Counted from the stretch's first letter, positions 7,107-15,962 are shown. The stretch: DNA of 49,196 bases from Deltaproteobacteria bacterium (GCA_026995935.1 JALWNK010000032.1:1-49196), one strand, 5' to 3'. Notes: a model not told the origin generated them from the sequence alone. Numbers and translations are program-made.

Positions 7107-9341
7107 ATGGCTCGTCCAAAAGGTTCCGGCGTAAGAATCAGGGCAGGCATAAAGGGCATGGAGAACGCAGAAGGCCCTTTAAAGGCCGTACTCATCTCTG
7201 CGCGAAGGGATGGGATGGAGGTAATTGCTGAAAAAAGGATCAAAAAGGACTCCCTCGAAATGAGGCTCGATATGCAGCCCGAACAGTTCCCGGAAGGTGC
7301 AGTCCTTGCTGTGGTCCCAGAAAATGTAAAGGGTGCCATACAGGTAAACCGCCTGGTAAAATCAGACCTTTTTCCATCCTTGAAAATTTCAAAGGAGCTT
7401 GTTCTTTCAAGGGAGGGGATTCTTGAAGAGGCAGACCTTTCCTTTCGTCCACTGGGGGAAATTCCAGACCTCTGGAAACGCACCCACAAGGTGTGCGGAA
7501 GGGTGGTGAAGCGCGATCCCCACACTGGCAGCGAGTGTCCTGTCCCTGGTGCCAAGGTTACGGTTCTGGACGTGGATCTCAATTTTTTCTGGTGGCATCC
7601 GATTCCAAGCCATCCATTCTGCTGGATTTTCCCGTTTTGGCCTAGAAGAGAGAAGCTTGGCAGTACCATAACCGATGAATGTGGCCGTTTCTGTCTGGAA
7701 ATTCCTGCCCTTGATATTGACGCAATGCTGAAATGGAGGTTGCACCTAAGGTGCCTTCCTGAGCTCCTGAAACCCGTTACTATTCTGGATGCCATTGCTG
7801 CAGGAGTAAGGCCGGACCCATCTGTTTCAAAAGAGCTTGAAAGGCTTCCGGATCTTAAGCCAAGGTTAAAGCCGTGGCCCATCCCCGGACCCGACCCGCG
7901 ACCAGAGGGTGGCATGGAGCAGGGCTTAGATCACCCTTGCCCTCATAAAGAAGGGGGTTTTTCGAAACACACAGCCAGGCTGGAAAGGGAGAAGGCCCCA
8001 TTTGATGCAGGCCATCTGTTGCAGAATCCTGCCTTTGAGAGGTTGTTCCATGAACTTCAGGCAGGCAGTGCCGCTTTTCAACCAGCAGACCTAAAGATTC
8101 AGGATCTCCTTGAAAGAAGTGCCTTCCCAAGACCAATTCCTCCTCCCGAGATGCCCTGCCACGAGGAGCTCGTGGAGATGCTTCACGATGAAAAGGTGGT
8201 AGAGGCCGTGCTGAAATCAAACCCGATTGTCAGGTTATTTCGCTGTTTTGTTGAGATGGTTCCTGAGTGGCACCTCTTTTTTGATATCCCTGACATAGTC
8301 TTCAAGGTGGAGCAGGATATTGACGGAGACGGCCAGCTTGAGACCATCTATGACCAGGGTTATTTCAACGTCAACTGGAATCTTTCTGCCCCTACAACCA
8401 ATGTGGTAATAGATGCGTGGGAAAACGCCATCTGCGTGCCGTGTGGGCCGCCTTATCAGCCCTGCACCACCACGGGGATTGTAGGCATAAATGAGATGGC
8501 CGTGGATCCGCTCTATCTCTCAAACACAGGTTATGCGATCAGGGTAAACAGGCCCAAGCCCAATGGTACAAGACCCGACGCCGAGACGCCCTTCTGTTAC
8601 ACCCTTCGTCTAGTGGGATGCCCTGCCTACGGGAAGGCAGCTTACTACAAGGTATTTTACAGCTATGAAAATAGACCAGAAACCCACTTTACAGAGTCGT
8701 GGTATGAATACCAGATAAGCACCCACACACCTTTTCAGGTTGCACCGGATAGTAAGGGTTTCTACAAGATACTGAAACCCGAATACGACTACTTCCCTTA
8801 TCACACACTCTTGAACTGGCGTACCAACAGGTATCCAGACGGAAGGTACAGCGTGAAACTGTCCCTTTACGACAAGAATCATAATCCCCTAGGGCTTTCT
8901 CTGCCGCCTGTCCCTGTGGTGGTTGACAATTCCAGACCCCACCCCATCGATTTCACCAGTCTGAGATGGCGCAAGTCTGTAGGTTCGTGGAATACTCTAG
9001 AGCTAGACTGTCCCATTATCTACAGACAGGGCCATGATATTGAAATAGAAATTGGCTATATGGTTGGTGCCCGCCATTTACGGGATTTCACCATTTTTTT
9101 CAGGGGATGTGGAGGATTTATAGACAGCTATAACTACTGGCATCACTCGGTGGGAGATAATCTCAGGGCGGGTACGTGGAATGTTCCCATGCCAAATTCC
9201 TTTCACCAAGGAGGCTACTATTTCCACATCCAGGCAAGAAGCAGGGCATTTAACGCAGTGGGTGGGCTGGCTACCAACTGGAAATTCGACCCTGTGTACA
9301 TAAAAAGCGACAGGATCCTGACCGTGGTGGTTCTGGATTAG
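7107..9341 (+). CDS. Large protein of unknown function with a carboxypeptidase-regulatory-like domain
   Basis: This 744-residue protein has no signal peptide and no membrane segment. Residues about 125-235 resemble a CarboxypepD_reg/transthyretin-like beta sandwich: KVCGRVVKRDPHTG, VPGAKVTVLDVD and later TDECGRFCLEIP. The middle (about 235-385) is proline- and charge-rich linker. The C-terminal half looks like further beta domains, with an acidic, possibly calcium-binding QDIDGDGQLETI, then a DGRYSVKLSLYDKN strand pattern and an aromatic-rich end. It starts at ATG after AGGAGGT. It heads an operon with a peptidase and a PKD-type membrane protein and may be their substrate or partner, but no function is recognised. 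Confidence 0.75.
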   Translation: MARPKGSGVRIRAGIKGMENAEGPLKAVLISARRDGMEVIAEKRIKKDSLEMRLDMQPEQFPEGAVLAVVPENVKGAIQVNRLVKSDLFPSLKISKELVLSREGILEEADLSFRPLGEIPDLWKRTHKVCGRVVKRDPHTGSECPVPGAKVTVLDVDLNFFWWHPIPSHPFCWIFPFWPRREKLGSTITDECGRFCLEIPALDIDAMLKWRLHLRCLPELLKPVTILDAIAAGVRPDPSVSKELERLPDLKPRLKPWPIPGPDPRPEGGMEQGLDHPCPHKEGGFSKHTARLEREKAPFDAGHLLQNPAFERLFHELQAGSAAFQPADLKIQDLLERSAFPRPIPPPEMPCHEELVEMLHDEKVVEAVLKSNPIVRLFRCFVEMVPEWHLFFDIPDIVFKVEQDIDGDGQLETIYDQGYFNVNWNLSAPTTNVVIDAWENAICVPCGPPYQPCTTTGIVGINEMAVDPLYLSNTGYAIRVNRPKPNGTRPDAETPFCYTLRLVGCPAYGKAAYYKVFYSYENRPETHFTESWYEYQISTHTPFQVAPDSKGFYKILKPEYDYFPYHTLLNWRTNRYPDGRYSVKLSLYDKNHNPLGLSLPPVPVVVDNSRPHPIDFTSLRWRKSVGSWNTLELDCPIIYRQGHDIEIEIGYMVGARHLRDFTIFFRGCGGFIDSYNYWHHSVGDNLRAGTWNVPMPNSFHQGGYYFHIQARSRAFNAVGGLATNWKFDPVYIKSDRILTVVVLD

Positions 9342-9440
9342 GAATCCAGATGAATGCCCCGGAGAAGAAAGTCTGCAGGCAAAAACGCCTGATTAAAAAG
9401 GGTTCATGCCCATATAAAGGGTATGGAGAAAGGAGGAAAC

Positions 9441-10319
9441 ATGGGAAATGTAATTGATGGAAAATACGGGCTTGGATGGTTGAGGGATTATCCGGACTTC
9501 AGGGACTACACCCTGGAACATGAGAAAATCAGGCCCATGATGGAAAAGGCGGGTGTTTCTCTGACTGCCAAAAAGGGAAGGCCTTCATCCGTAGACCTCA
9601 GGCAGTACTGCTCCAAAATAGAGGACCAGGGTGCTCTAGGCTCCTGCACCGCCAATGCCGCCGTAGGGATAATTGAGTACTATGAGAGACGGGCCTTTGG
9701 AAAGCATATAGACGCTTCAAGGCTGTTCCTCTACAAGGCCACCAGGAATCTGCTTCACTGGACCGGAGATACGGGTGCCTTCCTCAGGACGACCATGGGG
9801 GCCATGGTGCTTTTTGGATGCCCGCCCGAGGAGTTCTGGCCCTACAATATTTCCGACTTTGACAAGGAGCCATCTTCCTTTTGCTACGCCTTTGCACAAA
9901 ACTACCAGGCAATCCGCTATTTCAGGCTTGACCCTCCGGGAACTGCCAAGAAGACCCTCCTTGACAGGATAAGGATACTCCTTCAGTACGGTTTTCCTTC
10001 CATGTTCGGTTTTACCGTGTTCAGCTCCATAAGGCAGGCCGGTTCAAACGGCATGATCCCCTATCCCGCCCCTGGAGAGAGGGTGCTTGGGGGCCACGCC
10101 ATCGTTGCGGTAGGTTATGACAACAACAAGAAGATCAAGAACGCAACCAGTGGAAAGGAGACCAAGGGCGCATTCCTGATTCGAAATTCCTGGGGAACCG
10201 GATGGGGAGACTCAGGCTACGGCTGGCTTCCTTACGAATACGTGCTCCATGGAATGGCCGTTGACTGGTGGAGCCTCCTGAAGGCCGAATGGGTGGACAC
10301 TGGCGTGTTTGGACGGTAA
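9441..10319 (+). CDS. C1-family (papain-like) cysteine peptidase without signal or propeptide
   Basis: The 292 residues carry the complete papain catalytic set: oxyanion Gln63 and nucleophile Cys69 in EDQGALGSCTANAA, His219 in GGHAIVAVGYD, and Asn249 in IRNSWGTGWGDSGYGWLPYE. The N-terminus GLGWLRDYPDFRDYT is common in bacterial C1 peptidases. The ATG at 9441 is chosen over 9423 because GGAGG (9430-9434) lies six bases upstream of it. There is no signal peptide and no obvious inhibitory prodomain, so it should be cytoplasmic or exported by a non-Sec route. Three bases separate it from the next gene. Its substrate is unknown; the flanking large proteins are candidates. Confidence 0.88.
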   Translation: MGNVIDGKYGLGWLRDYPDFRDYTLEHEKIRPMMEKAGVSLTAKKGRPSSVDLRQYCSKIEDQGALGSCTANAAVGIIEYYERRAFGKHIDASRLFLYKATRNLLHWTGDTGAFLRTTMGAMVLFGCPPEEFWPYNISDFDKEPSSFCYAFAQNYQAIRYFRLDPPGTAKKTLLDRIRILLQYGFPSMFGFTVFSSIRQAGSNGMIPYPAPGERVLGGHAIVAVGYDNNKKIKNATSGKETKGAFLIRNSWGTGWGDSGYGWLPYEYVLHGMAVDWWSLLKAEWVDTGVFGR

Positions 10320-10321
10320 CG

Positions 10322-12775
10322 GTGAAGAAAGAACTCGGCTGGCTACTCTCTACGCCTTTTCTCTTTGTATGCCTTGTGACAGTGGCGTGGAGTCAGCCGT
10401 CGGGTTTTACCCGTGATTTTGAGACGGGAAACCTTTGGGGGTGGCAAAAAACAGGAAATGCCTTTAACAACCAGCCCACCTTTAAGGACAACCCAACTGC
10501 AAGACACAGGGGTGAGCCTTCTAACCACCAGGGGGAATATTGGATAGGCACCTTTGAGGATTATCAGGGCCGGCCTGGCCAGGTTCCGGGCCGGATCCAG
10601 GGAGACTTGCCTACAGGAACCCTTACTTCTTCCCCTTTTAAGGTCTCATTCGACTACGTAGATTTTCTTGTGGGAGGAGGAAAAGGGTCTGCCACCCGCG
10701 TGGAACTGCTGGTCCTTGACCCCATAGAGCAGACCTTTGTTCCACGCAGAACTGCCTCGGGCGCAAACAGCGAGACCATGCACAGGGTCAGATGGGACGT
10801 CTCCGAATTCAGAGGCAGAATGGCAAGGATACGAATAGTTGACGCATCATCCAGCCCCTGGGGCCATATAAACGCAGACGATTTCAGATTCTATTCTAAG
10901 TTAAAGCCCCTGGTGCCGCATCTTCCTGTCTTGCCCGGCATTCAGCCTCCATCTATCAGTGTATTCAAGGGAGAGAAGGCAACCTTCAAGACTAAGGGGC
11001 CAGTTTCCCATGGTGCCCTTTACTGGGTCGATCCCTGGGGTCACAGGGTAAAGGGGCCAGTTTTGGAAGTAGATACCTCCCTGTTGAATCCTGGCACCTA
11101 CAAGATAGAGCTTTGGAGGGAGAATGTTTATTCCAGCCTTGCGCATGTCTCTAAGCCTGCTGTTGCAACACTCATAGTTCTTCCGCCCAAGGTCCACTAC
11201 AGGTTGAGGCTCACTGCGTATCCGCAAAATGTGGAAGAAAACGGCCAGGTGCGTTTCAAGGCGCATCTTCTTCCTGAAAGCCCGACTGCCAGATACCGTT
11301 TCGACACTGGTGATGGAACGGTTACAGGCTGGACGCCACAGGGCTTCTTTGTTCATAAGTACACCAAACCCGGCACCTATACGGCCACAGCCCAGGCAAG
11401 GGTCGGTGAAAACACGGAAGTGCCAGGCAACCCAGTTCACATAACCGTCTCTCCCATCCACTATACTCTTGAGATAAGGGCCAGCAAGAAAAGGGCAGAA
11501 CCTGGGGAGATGGTTGGACTAAGGGCGTTTCTCAGCCCTAAGAGGCCTCAAGCCCGCTATGAATGGGTCATAAACCCTGGCCAGATCAGGCTGGCCGGTA
11601 ACGGGGATGCCTTAAGGTACCGTTTTCGACGAGAAGGCGATTTTTCTGTTTTATGCAGGGCCTACCTGTACGGCAAACAGATCGCAGTCAGCAATGTAGT
11701 AAACGTGAAAGTGGCAATCAGCCAGCCGCCTCCCAGGATCGAGATACTTCCTAAAAGCCGCACAGCGGTCAAGGGAGAAAGGGTGCGTTTTACCGCGCGC
11801 ATTTTTCCAGGTGGTGATCAGACCCAAAGGCTGTCCTGGTTGAGCACTTTTTGCGAGGTCAGTGGCAGTTACTGTGAGGTGAATACGGGAAACCTTGAAC
11901 CGGGCAGTCACAAAATCCGGGCCGAGGTAACCGACCGGTACGGCAGAAGGGCTGAGGCAGAGGCCCTTCTAAGGGTGGTTCCCGTTCCGAGGAGGGTGGT
12001 CCTTGCCGCTAAGCCCCAAATGGCGACCGCTGGCGAGGATGTCCAGTTTTTTGCTACCGTAAAGCCTGCAGTTCATGGGGCAAGGTACAGATTCGTCTTT
12101 GGGGATAATACTCCAAGCCAGTGGGAGGATGCCAGTTTTACAAGACACAGTTACTGGCGCCCAGGCCGTTACTGTTCATTTGTTGAAGTTTCCCTGAAAG
12201 ACGGAAAAACTATCAGGAGCAGCAAGGTGTGCCTGGAAATTAGCCGTGCCCCTTCCTGCTGGGTTCGAGTCGTCGCCAATAAAAGGAATGTAGCGCCTGG
12301 GGATGAGATATCGTTCAGGGCAGTCTTTGAACCCCCCACTCCAGATATTTTATACAGGTTTGACTTTGGGGATGGCCATGTTCGAGAGTGGAGTAAGGAT
12401 TCAAAGACCGTGCACAGATATGATGCTCCAGGAACCTACTACGTTTGGGTCGTTGCAAGGGGGGCTGAGACTGGAAGAATCGAGAGTGCGAAACTGGAAA
12501 TAAAGGTCAGAGAATCTGGCCGCTACTGGTGGCTTTTGGTCCTTTTGATACCGGCCCTTTATTTGCCCTACAGGGTGTGGAAAGGCAGGTCATCGGGCTC
12601 AAAGAAGGACCAGACGGCCCCAGGGGCTTCTGTGTTCAGGATCAATGCGGAAAAGGACCTCGGTTCCCAGGAAATTTCGTGCAGGGAGGCGCAATTTCTT
12701 TCAGGAACCGAAATATCAATCACAACCGTAAAGGACCTTGGAACCCAGGAGATTTCGGGAGAAACACAGCAATGA
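10322..12775 (+). CDS. Exported single-pass membrane protein with Ig/PKD-like repeats and a cytoplasmic tail
   Basis: The GTG at 10322, just after the preceding stop, gives 817 residues and a normal signal peptide (VKKELGWLLSTPFLFVCLVTVAWS). The first 180 mature residues (DFETGNLWGWQKTGNAF, then GTLTSSPFKVSFDYVDFLVGGG, WDVSEF and HINADDFRFY) match the beta-sandwich that accompanies some glycoside hydrolases and surface proteins. Five or so Ig/PKD-like domains follow, including YRFDTGDGTVTGW and YRFDFGDGHVREW. A transmembrane helix (YWWLLVLLIPALYLPYRVW) near the end is followed by a basic stop-transfer and about 60 cytoplasmic residues with a repeated KDLG[ST]QEIS motif. The topology suggests a periplasmic receptor or scaffold. 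The stop overlaps the next start (ATGA). Confidence 0.8.
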   Translation: MKKELGWLLSTPFLFVCLVTVAWSQPSGFTRDFETGNLWGWQKTGNAFNNQPTFKDNPTARHRGEPSNHQGEYWIGTFEDYQGRPGQVPGRIQGDLPTGTLTSSPFKVSFDYVDFLVGGGKGSATRVELLVLDPIEQTFVPRRTASGANSETMHRVRWDVSEFRGRMARIRIVDASSSPWGHINADDFRFYSKLKPLVPHLPVLPGIQPPSISVFKGEKATFKTKGPVSHGALYWVDPWGHRVKGPVLEVDTSLLNPGTYKIELWRENVYSSLAHVSKPAVATLIVLPPKVHYRLRLTAYPQNVEENGQVRFKAHLLPESPTARYRFDTGDGTVTGWTPQGFFVHKYTKPGTYTATAQARVGENTEVPGNPVHITVSPIHYTLEIRASKKRAEPGEMVGLRAFLSPKRPQARYEWVINPGQIRLAGNGDALRYRFRREGDFSVLCRAYLYGKQIAVSNVVNVKVAISQPPPRIEILPKSRTAVKGERVRFTARIFPGGDQTQRLSWLSTFCEVSGSYCEVNTGNLEPGSHKIRAEVTDRYGRRAEAEALLRVVPVPRRVVLAAKPQMATAGEDVQFFATVKPAVHGARYRFVFGDNTPSQWEDASFTRHSYWRPGRYCSFVEVSLKDGKTIRSSKVCLEISRAPSCWVRVVANKRNVAPGDEISFRAVFEPPTPDILYRFDFGDGHVREWSKDSKTVHRYDAPGTYYVWVVARGAETGRIESAKLEIKVRESGRYWWLLVLLIPALYLPYRVWKGRSSGSKKDQTAPGASVFRINAEKDLGSQEISCREAQFLSGTEISITTVKDLGTQEISGETQQ
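12653..12757 (+). repeat. Two imperfect 27-base direct repeats encoding the KDLG[ST]QEIS motif
   Basis: The copies lie at 12653-12679 and 12731-12757 inside the coding sequence for the cytoplasmic tail of the PKD-type membrane protein. They differ at four bases and encode the same nine-residue motif with one Ser/Thr change. Conservation of the peptide with small base differences suggests a duplicated short binding motif rather than a fresh slippage event. Confidence 0.6.
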
Positions 12776-13344
12776 GAGATAAAAACAACGGTTCGGTCAG
12801 GGACTTTTTTCTTTCCACCCCAAAAAAGGAAGAAATATTCTCAGCCCTCAAAGCCTCTGAATCCATCAACCTTCTTAAAAGGGATTTTCTTAAAAGGGCC
12901 GAGGGCATCAAGAGGGAAACTGCATTTGCGGAATTGGAAGAGAGGGTGAAGGAACTTCTTGATTTTAGTTTTGTTGATGTCCTGGCTCAGGCGTTAAAAA
13001 AATATGCAGCCTTACAAAAGTATACGGACAAAGAGAAATATCCCCCCAACAAGGTAGTGCTGGCACCCCTTGGTGTGCACGAAATAAAGTCTGTCCATCA
13101 TCCCTATCTGGAAGTCTTGGTGGATGACCATGTTCTTGGAAAGATTGTCTTTGACCTGGTGATAACCCTCAGGCTTGAAGGCCTTATCCTAAAGATTCAA
13201 GATGGCAAAATAAGGGAGGTGAGGACAGGAAAGTGCGCAGGGAAAGGGGTTTTCAAGCTAAAGGACCTTGTGATTTTCCAGAAGGAGAGCAGGGAAATCC
13301 CCTTGCCTGGCGTGGTATCCTTTGAGAAGGGTCTGCCAATTTAA
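12772..13344 (+). CDS. Hypothetical cytoplasmic protein (190 residues), last gene of the 7107 operon
   Basis: The start ATG overlaps the stop of the PKD-type gene (ATGA), which points to translational coupling. The open frame extends upstream, but only inside the neighbour. The first half is charged and helical (EEIFSALKASESINLLKRDFLKRAEGIKRETAFAELEERV would form helices), and the second half looks like a beta barrel or sandwich: APLGVHEIKSVHHPYLEVLVDD, KIVFDLVITLRLEGLILKIQDG. No signal peptide, catalytic motif or known family was recognised. Coupling to a membrane protein with a cytoplasmic tail suggests it could bind that tail, which is inference. Confidence 0.7.
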   Translation: MRDKNNGSVRDFFLSTPKKEEIFSALKASESINLLKRDFLKRAEGIKRETAFAELEERVKELLDFSFVDVLAQALKKYAALQKYTDKEKYPPNKVVLAPLGVHEIKSVHHPYLEVLVDDHVLGKIVFDLVITLRLEGLILKIQDGKIREVRTGKCAGKGVFKLKDLVIFQKESREIPLPGVVSFEKGLPI

Positions 13345-14200
13345 GAAAGCGGGCCTAAAGGTAACAGGTAGTGCTTCTGCTGTTCTAAATGAGTGTGATA
13401 GAAATTGTTTTTTAGCAATTGAACCTGCGGAAGTAAAATAAAGTCCCCAAAAATTTTAACATCAAATCATATAGTTAGGCCCTGATCTTGTTTTTGTCAA
13501 TAAAGGGGGAACAGGCTCAACAAGCGCCATATCTGAAAAACAATAGTCTTGAATAGGCATGAGCGCCCAAAATTGATAAAAAAAGGGGCGGCTTTCCTGG
13601 TTCGTTTATTTAGAGTCCTGGCCTTAACTTACGGTTTCAATTGGTTCTTTATTATTATCGATATTATCGGGCCATCAGGTAATTGACTGTAAGGATATCC
13701 TGGAACCAGCGCCTTCTACATTAAAAGGCTAAAAGATATTCATGGTGGCAGTCAGGATTTTGGACTCTGGCGAAGCCCAGCTTCAAATCGCCGCACTGTA
13801 AATATTGGATACAACATCGGATATAGCCTGCCAGAAAAATTCGTAGGCATTCTAGAAACGATTTTTATATTCTGATACAAAATGATGGAAATGTTCGCTC
13901 AGAAGCTGCCATAATTGCTGTCTTCTGCAAGGCTTCCAAATCTACTTGATACCTTCCCATTCAAAATAATGACCAGCTGCCTCAAGACCATCTCCAGTTC
14001 CTTTGGAAGAACAGGGGCCAGAAAACTGCAGAAGATATGGCGCGAATGGTTTCATCACACTTGTGAGACTCTGGCTGAGTCTCCATTCGTGAGCCAGTCC
14101 AGGAAATGAGGGCTGTCGAGGTTAACGTAGCGGCGCACAAAAGGAACGATGTACCAGGAGCTGGATGCTGCTGTGCGTTTCTCCAGCCCCTGGGGATTGG
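13345..14200. other. Gene-poor stretch with decayed coding remnants
   Basis: No intact gene is visible. The first 370 bases are AT-rich with stops in all frames. From 13721 to about 13920 the minus strand carries a broken IS91-type transposase (listed separately). From 14055 to about 14190 the minus strand has another coding-like stretch (SSWYIVPFVRRYVNLDSPHF, then LDWLTNGDSARVSQV, then a stop), in a different frame from the lipoprotein gene that ends at 14201. It was not identified. The 64-residue plus-strand frame at 13915 is antisense to these remnants and is not supported as a gene. Confidence 0.55.
13721..13920 (-). pseudogene. Decayed IS91-family transposase, zinc-binding N-terminal region
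   Basis: Read on the minus strand, one frame gives QLWQLLSEHFHHFVSEYKN and, after an in-frame TAG, NAYEFFWQAISDVVSNIY. The next frame then gives QYLQCGDLKLGFARVQNPDC and HHEYLLAF before TAA. The order and wording match the N-terminal zinc-binding domain of IS91-type transposases, whose typical form has a CGD...GFARVRC...C.HEYLLAFSCK pattern. At least one frameshift and two stops break it, the second CxxC pair and the catalytic domain are missing, and no terminal sequences were found. It is an old mobile-element scar inside the accessory island. Confidence 0.65.
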
Positions 14201-15829
14201 TTACTTTTCCATGTGAGCAGATACTTTTATGATCCGAGGAGGATATTCCATGGTCTTTTCTGGATCCCTAGGCATGAAGTTGAACAGATAGACAGCTTTT
14301 AACTCTGTCTGTTTAACGTTTCCTGCCATCTCTTCATAACCCCACTGCCAGTCTGCCAGCTTGTAAGCCTCCTTGTTTTCTATTTTTTGCAATGCCTCCT
14401 TGTAGGCAAGGTTAAAGGGCTTTCCCCTTGTTGTGCGCTTAATGCCCTTAATTTTTCTCCATACCTTGGATGAGTTGTAGACTGTGCCGTCATTGTTGAG
14501 TTGAAAGGAAATCTGGCCGCCTTCCCCCACGAAGGGCACTTTCTTGCCCTTTATATCCAACTGCCTTCTGACAGTTATGATTATGTTTTTTTGGCACTTT
14601 TTCCTTTCAGAATACTTATGTCCCTGCGGTACCCTTTCTATCATCATTTTAACACCCCTCGGTCGTGACATGCCTTTTTCCGACCATCCTTGTTTCTCTA
14701 TAAGGCCTTTGACAATCTCTAGGTAGGCAGTTTCTTTCAGTGGCGGCTTCTCCTCCACAAAGGATCTCTTCCCGGCCGTATATATAGCCCCTGACGTGCG
14801 GTTTATTTTTACTGCAGGCCCTCGTCCTTCCACCTGCTGGACACTGTATAGCCACTGGTCCTTTTCTTGGAATTTCATTTTCTGGTAGGGATCAGGTAGT
14901 GGAAGTGGGATCAGCTCATAGATCGGGATGAATTCAGGTACGGGTATTGGTTTCAGAACGGGTGCGTTGCTGTCAAAGTTGGACAAGTACTGGATGTGGA
15001 GAAACTCCCCGGAGGGATTGGGCAGGTTGGTAAACTTTGTATCAAAGAGAGGGGTGCTTGCTACCTGGAAACCGCCTGTGGTTATGCAAAGCGGGGTGTT
15101 CCAGCTGTAACGGTGCAGGCCGTCAATAAAGGAGTCTGCCACGTCAAAGCCTTTGTTGTTGTAGTTATCCCAGATCTTGTTTGTCTCTGTCTCATGGCAA
15201 TAGGCAAGGGTGGAAGAACCGCATGCCATGCGAAGGTCAGGGGAAAGGATGGGCCCCCAGCGTTCATAGACGTTTCGCATTGCATCAGAATCGGCAGATC
15301 CGTCAAAGTCCTGCGGGCATGCATAATGGGCGCTTACACCTGTACAGTTTTTAGGGCCGTGGGCAAAGACCTCGCATGAACACTGCCAGTAATAGCGAAG
15401 GGTGCCGTCATTCGATCCTGAGCAGTTACCGAGCCTCATGTTCTCCAGGGATGCGTAGTTCCCCAAGGTGCTGAAAAGGGTGGGGTTTCCGTGCCCTGCA
15501 TAAAAGAAAAGCATCGGCTTGTCTATGCCGTTAGTGTAATTATCATCTAGTCCAGATGGTGTGACATCCCTGTCATAATAATAGATATTGGTGCCGGTTA
15601 AGCCTACATGCATGTGTGTCTTTGTCCAGGTGTCAGGACAGTGGTTTGCTGCACTGGTGGCACCCCCCATTTCCTTTCCGGTTAGGAATTCCTCTGCAGT
15701 GTCAATATGCCAGTCCGTGTTGCCGTGAGCTGTCTTAACAGAATTGAGTGGTGGATTCTTTGGGCAGCAAGAGAGCATAAAAAGACAGCAAACCAGTCCT
15801 AAGAGACAAAATGAAAATAAATTTTTCAT
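14201..15829 (-). CDS. Lipoprotein with DUF6345-like, possibly caspase-fold domain
   Basis: This 542-residue protein has a lipoprotein signal (FMLSCCP, modified cysteine at 21). Residues about 35-270 contain PMLFFYAGHGNPTLFS with His113 and LRMACGSSTLAYC with Cys203. A GHG after a hydrophobic strand and a Cys at the end of a later hydrophobic strand is the dyad layout of clan CD peptidases (caspase, gingipain). I read it as the DUF6345 family; protease activity is inference. The C-terminal half (330-540) is a basic region with IIITVRRQLDIKGKKVPFVGEGG and resembles no family I know. The ribosome-binding site is AAAGGAGG just upstream of the ATG. It follows a long structured leader on the same strand. 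Confidence 0.72.
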   Translation of the reverse strand: MKNLFSFCLLGLVCCLFMLSCCPKNPPLNSVKTAHGNTDWHIDTAEEFLTGKEMGGATSAANHCPDTWTKTHMHVGLTGTNIYYYDRDVTPSGLDDNYTNGIDKPMLFFYAGHGNPTLFSTLGNYASLENMRLGNCSGSNDGTLRYYWQCSCEVFAHGPKNCTGVSAHYACPQDFDGSADSDAMRNVYERWGPILSPDLRMACGSSTLAYCHETETNKIWDNYNNKGFDVADSFIDGLHRYSWNTPLCITTGGFQVASTPLFDTKFTNLPNPSGEFLHIQYLSNFDSNAPVLKPIPVPEFIPIYELIPLPLPDPYQKMKFQEKDQWLYSVQQVEGRGPAVKINRTSGAIYTAGKRSFVEEKPPLKETAYLEIVKGLIEKQGWSEKGMSRPRGVKMMIERVPQGHKYSERKKCQKNIIITVRRQLDIKGKKVPFVGEGGQISFQLNNDGTVYNSSKVWRKIKGIKRTTRGKPFNLAYKEALQKIENKEAYKLADWQWGYEEMAGNVKQTELKAVYLFNFMPRDPEKTMEYPPRIIKVSAHMEK

Positions 15830-15962
15830 GTCACAGCCTCCTTTCAGTTCAGTTTCTGACTTTGTTAATGGTCGTGGTCCTGTTCCAAGGGGATAGCCTA
15901 TTATAGAAATGCATGTTGGTTGCCGCGAATACCCCCATTATCGCAGCAAAACATGTTTACTG

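Noticed and set aside
9376-9391. Five-pair hairpin CAGGC/GCCTG between the first two genes of the 7107 operon
   Set aside because: Stem too short and not followed by T residues; probably not a terminator.
13735-13815. A tRNA-Gln-like stretch on the plus strand (anticodon-arm-like ATTTTGGAC with a TTCAAAT further on)
   Set aside because: No acceptor stem forms, the T-stem does not pair, and the antisense strand reads as the zinc-binding part of an IS91 transposase, which explains the sequence better.
13915-14109. A 64-residue plus-strand open frame
   Set aside because: No ribosome-binding site, odd composition, and it lies antisense to decayed coding remnants.
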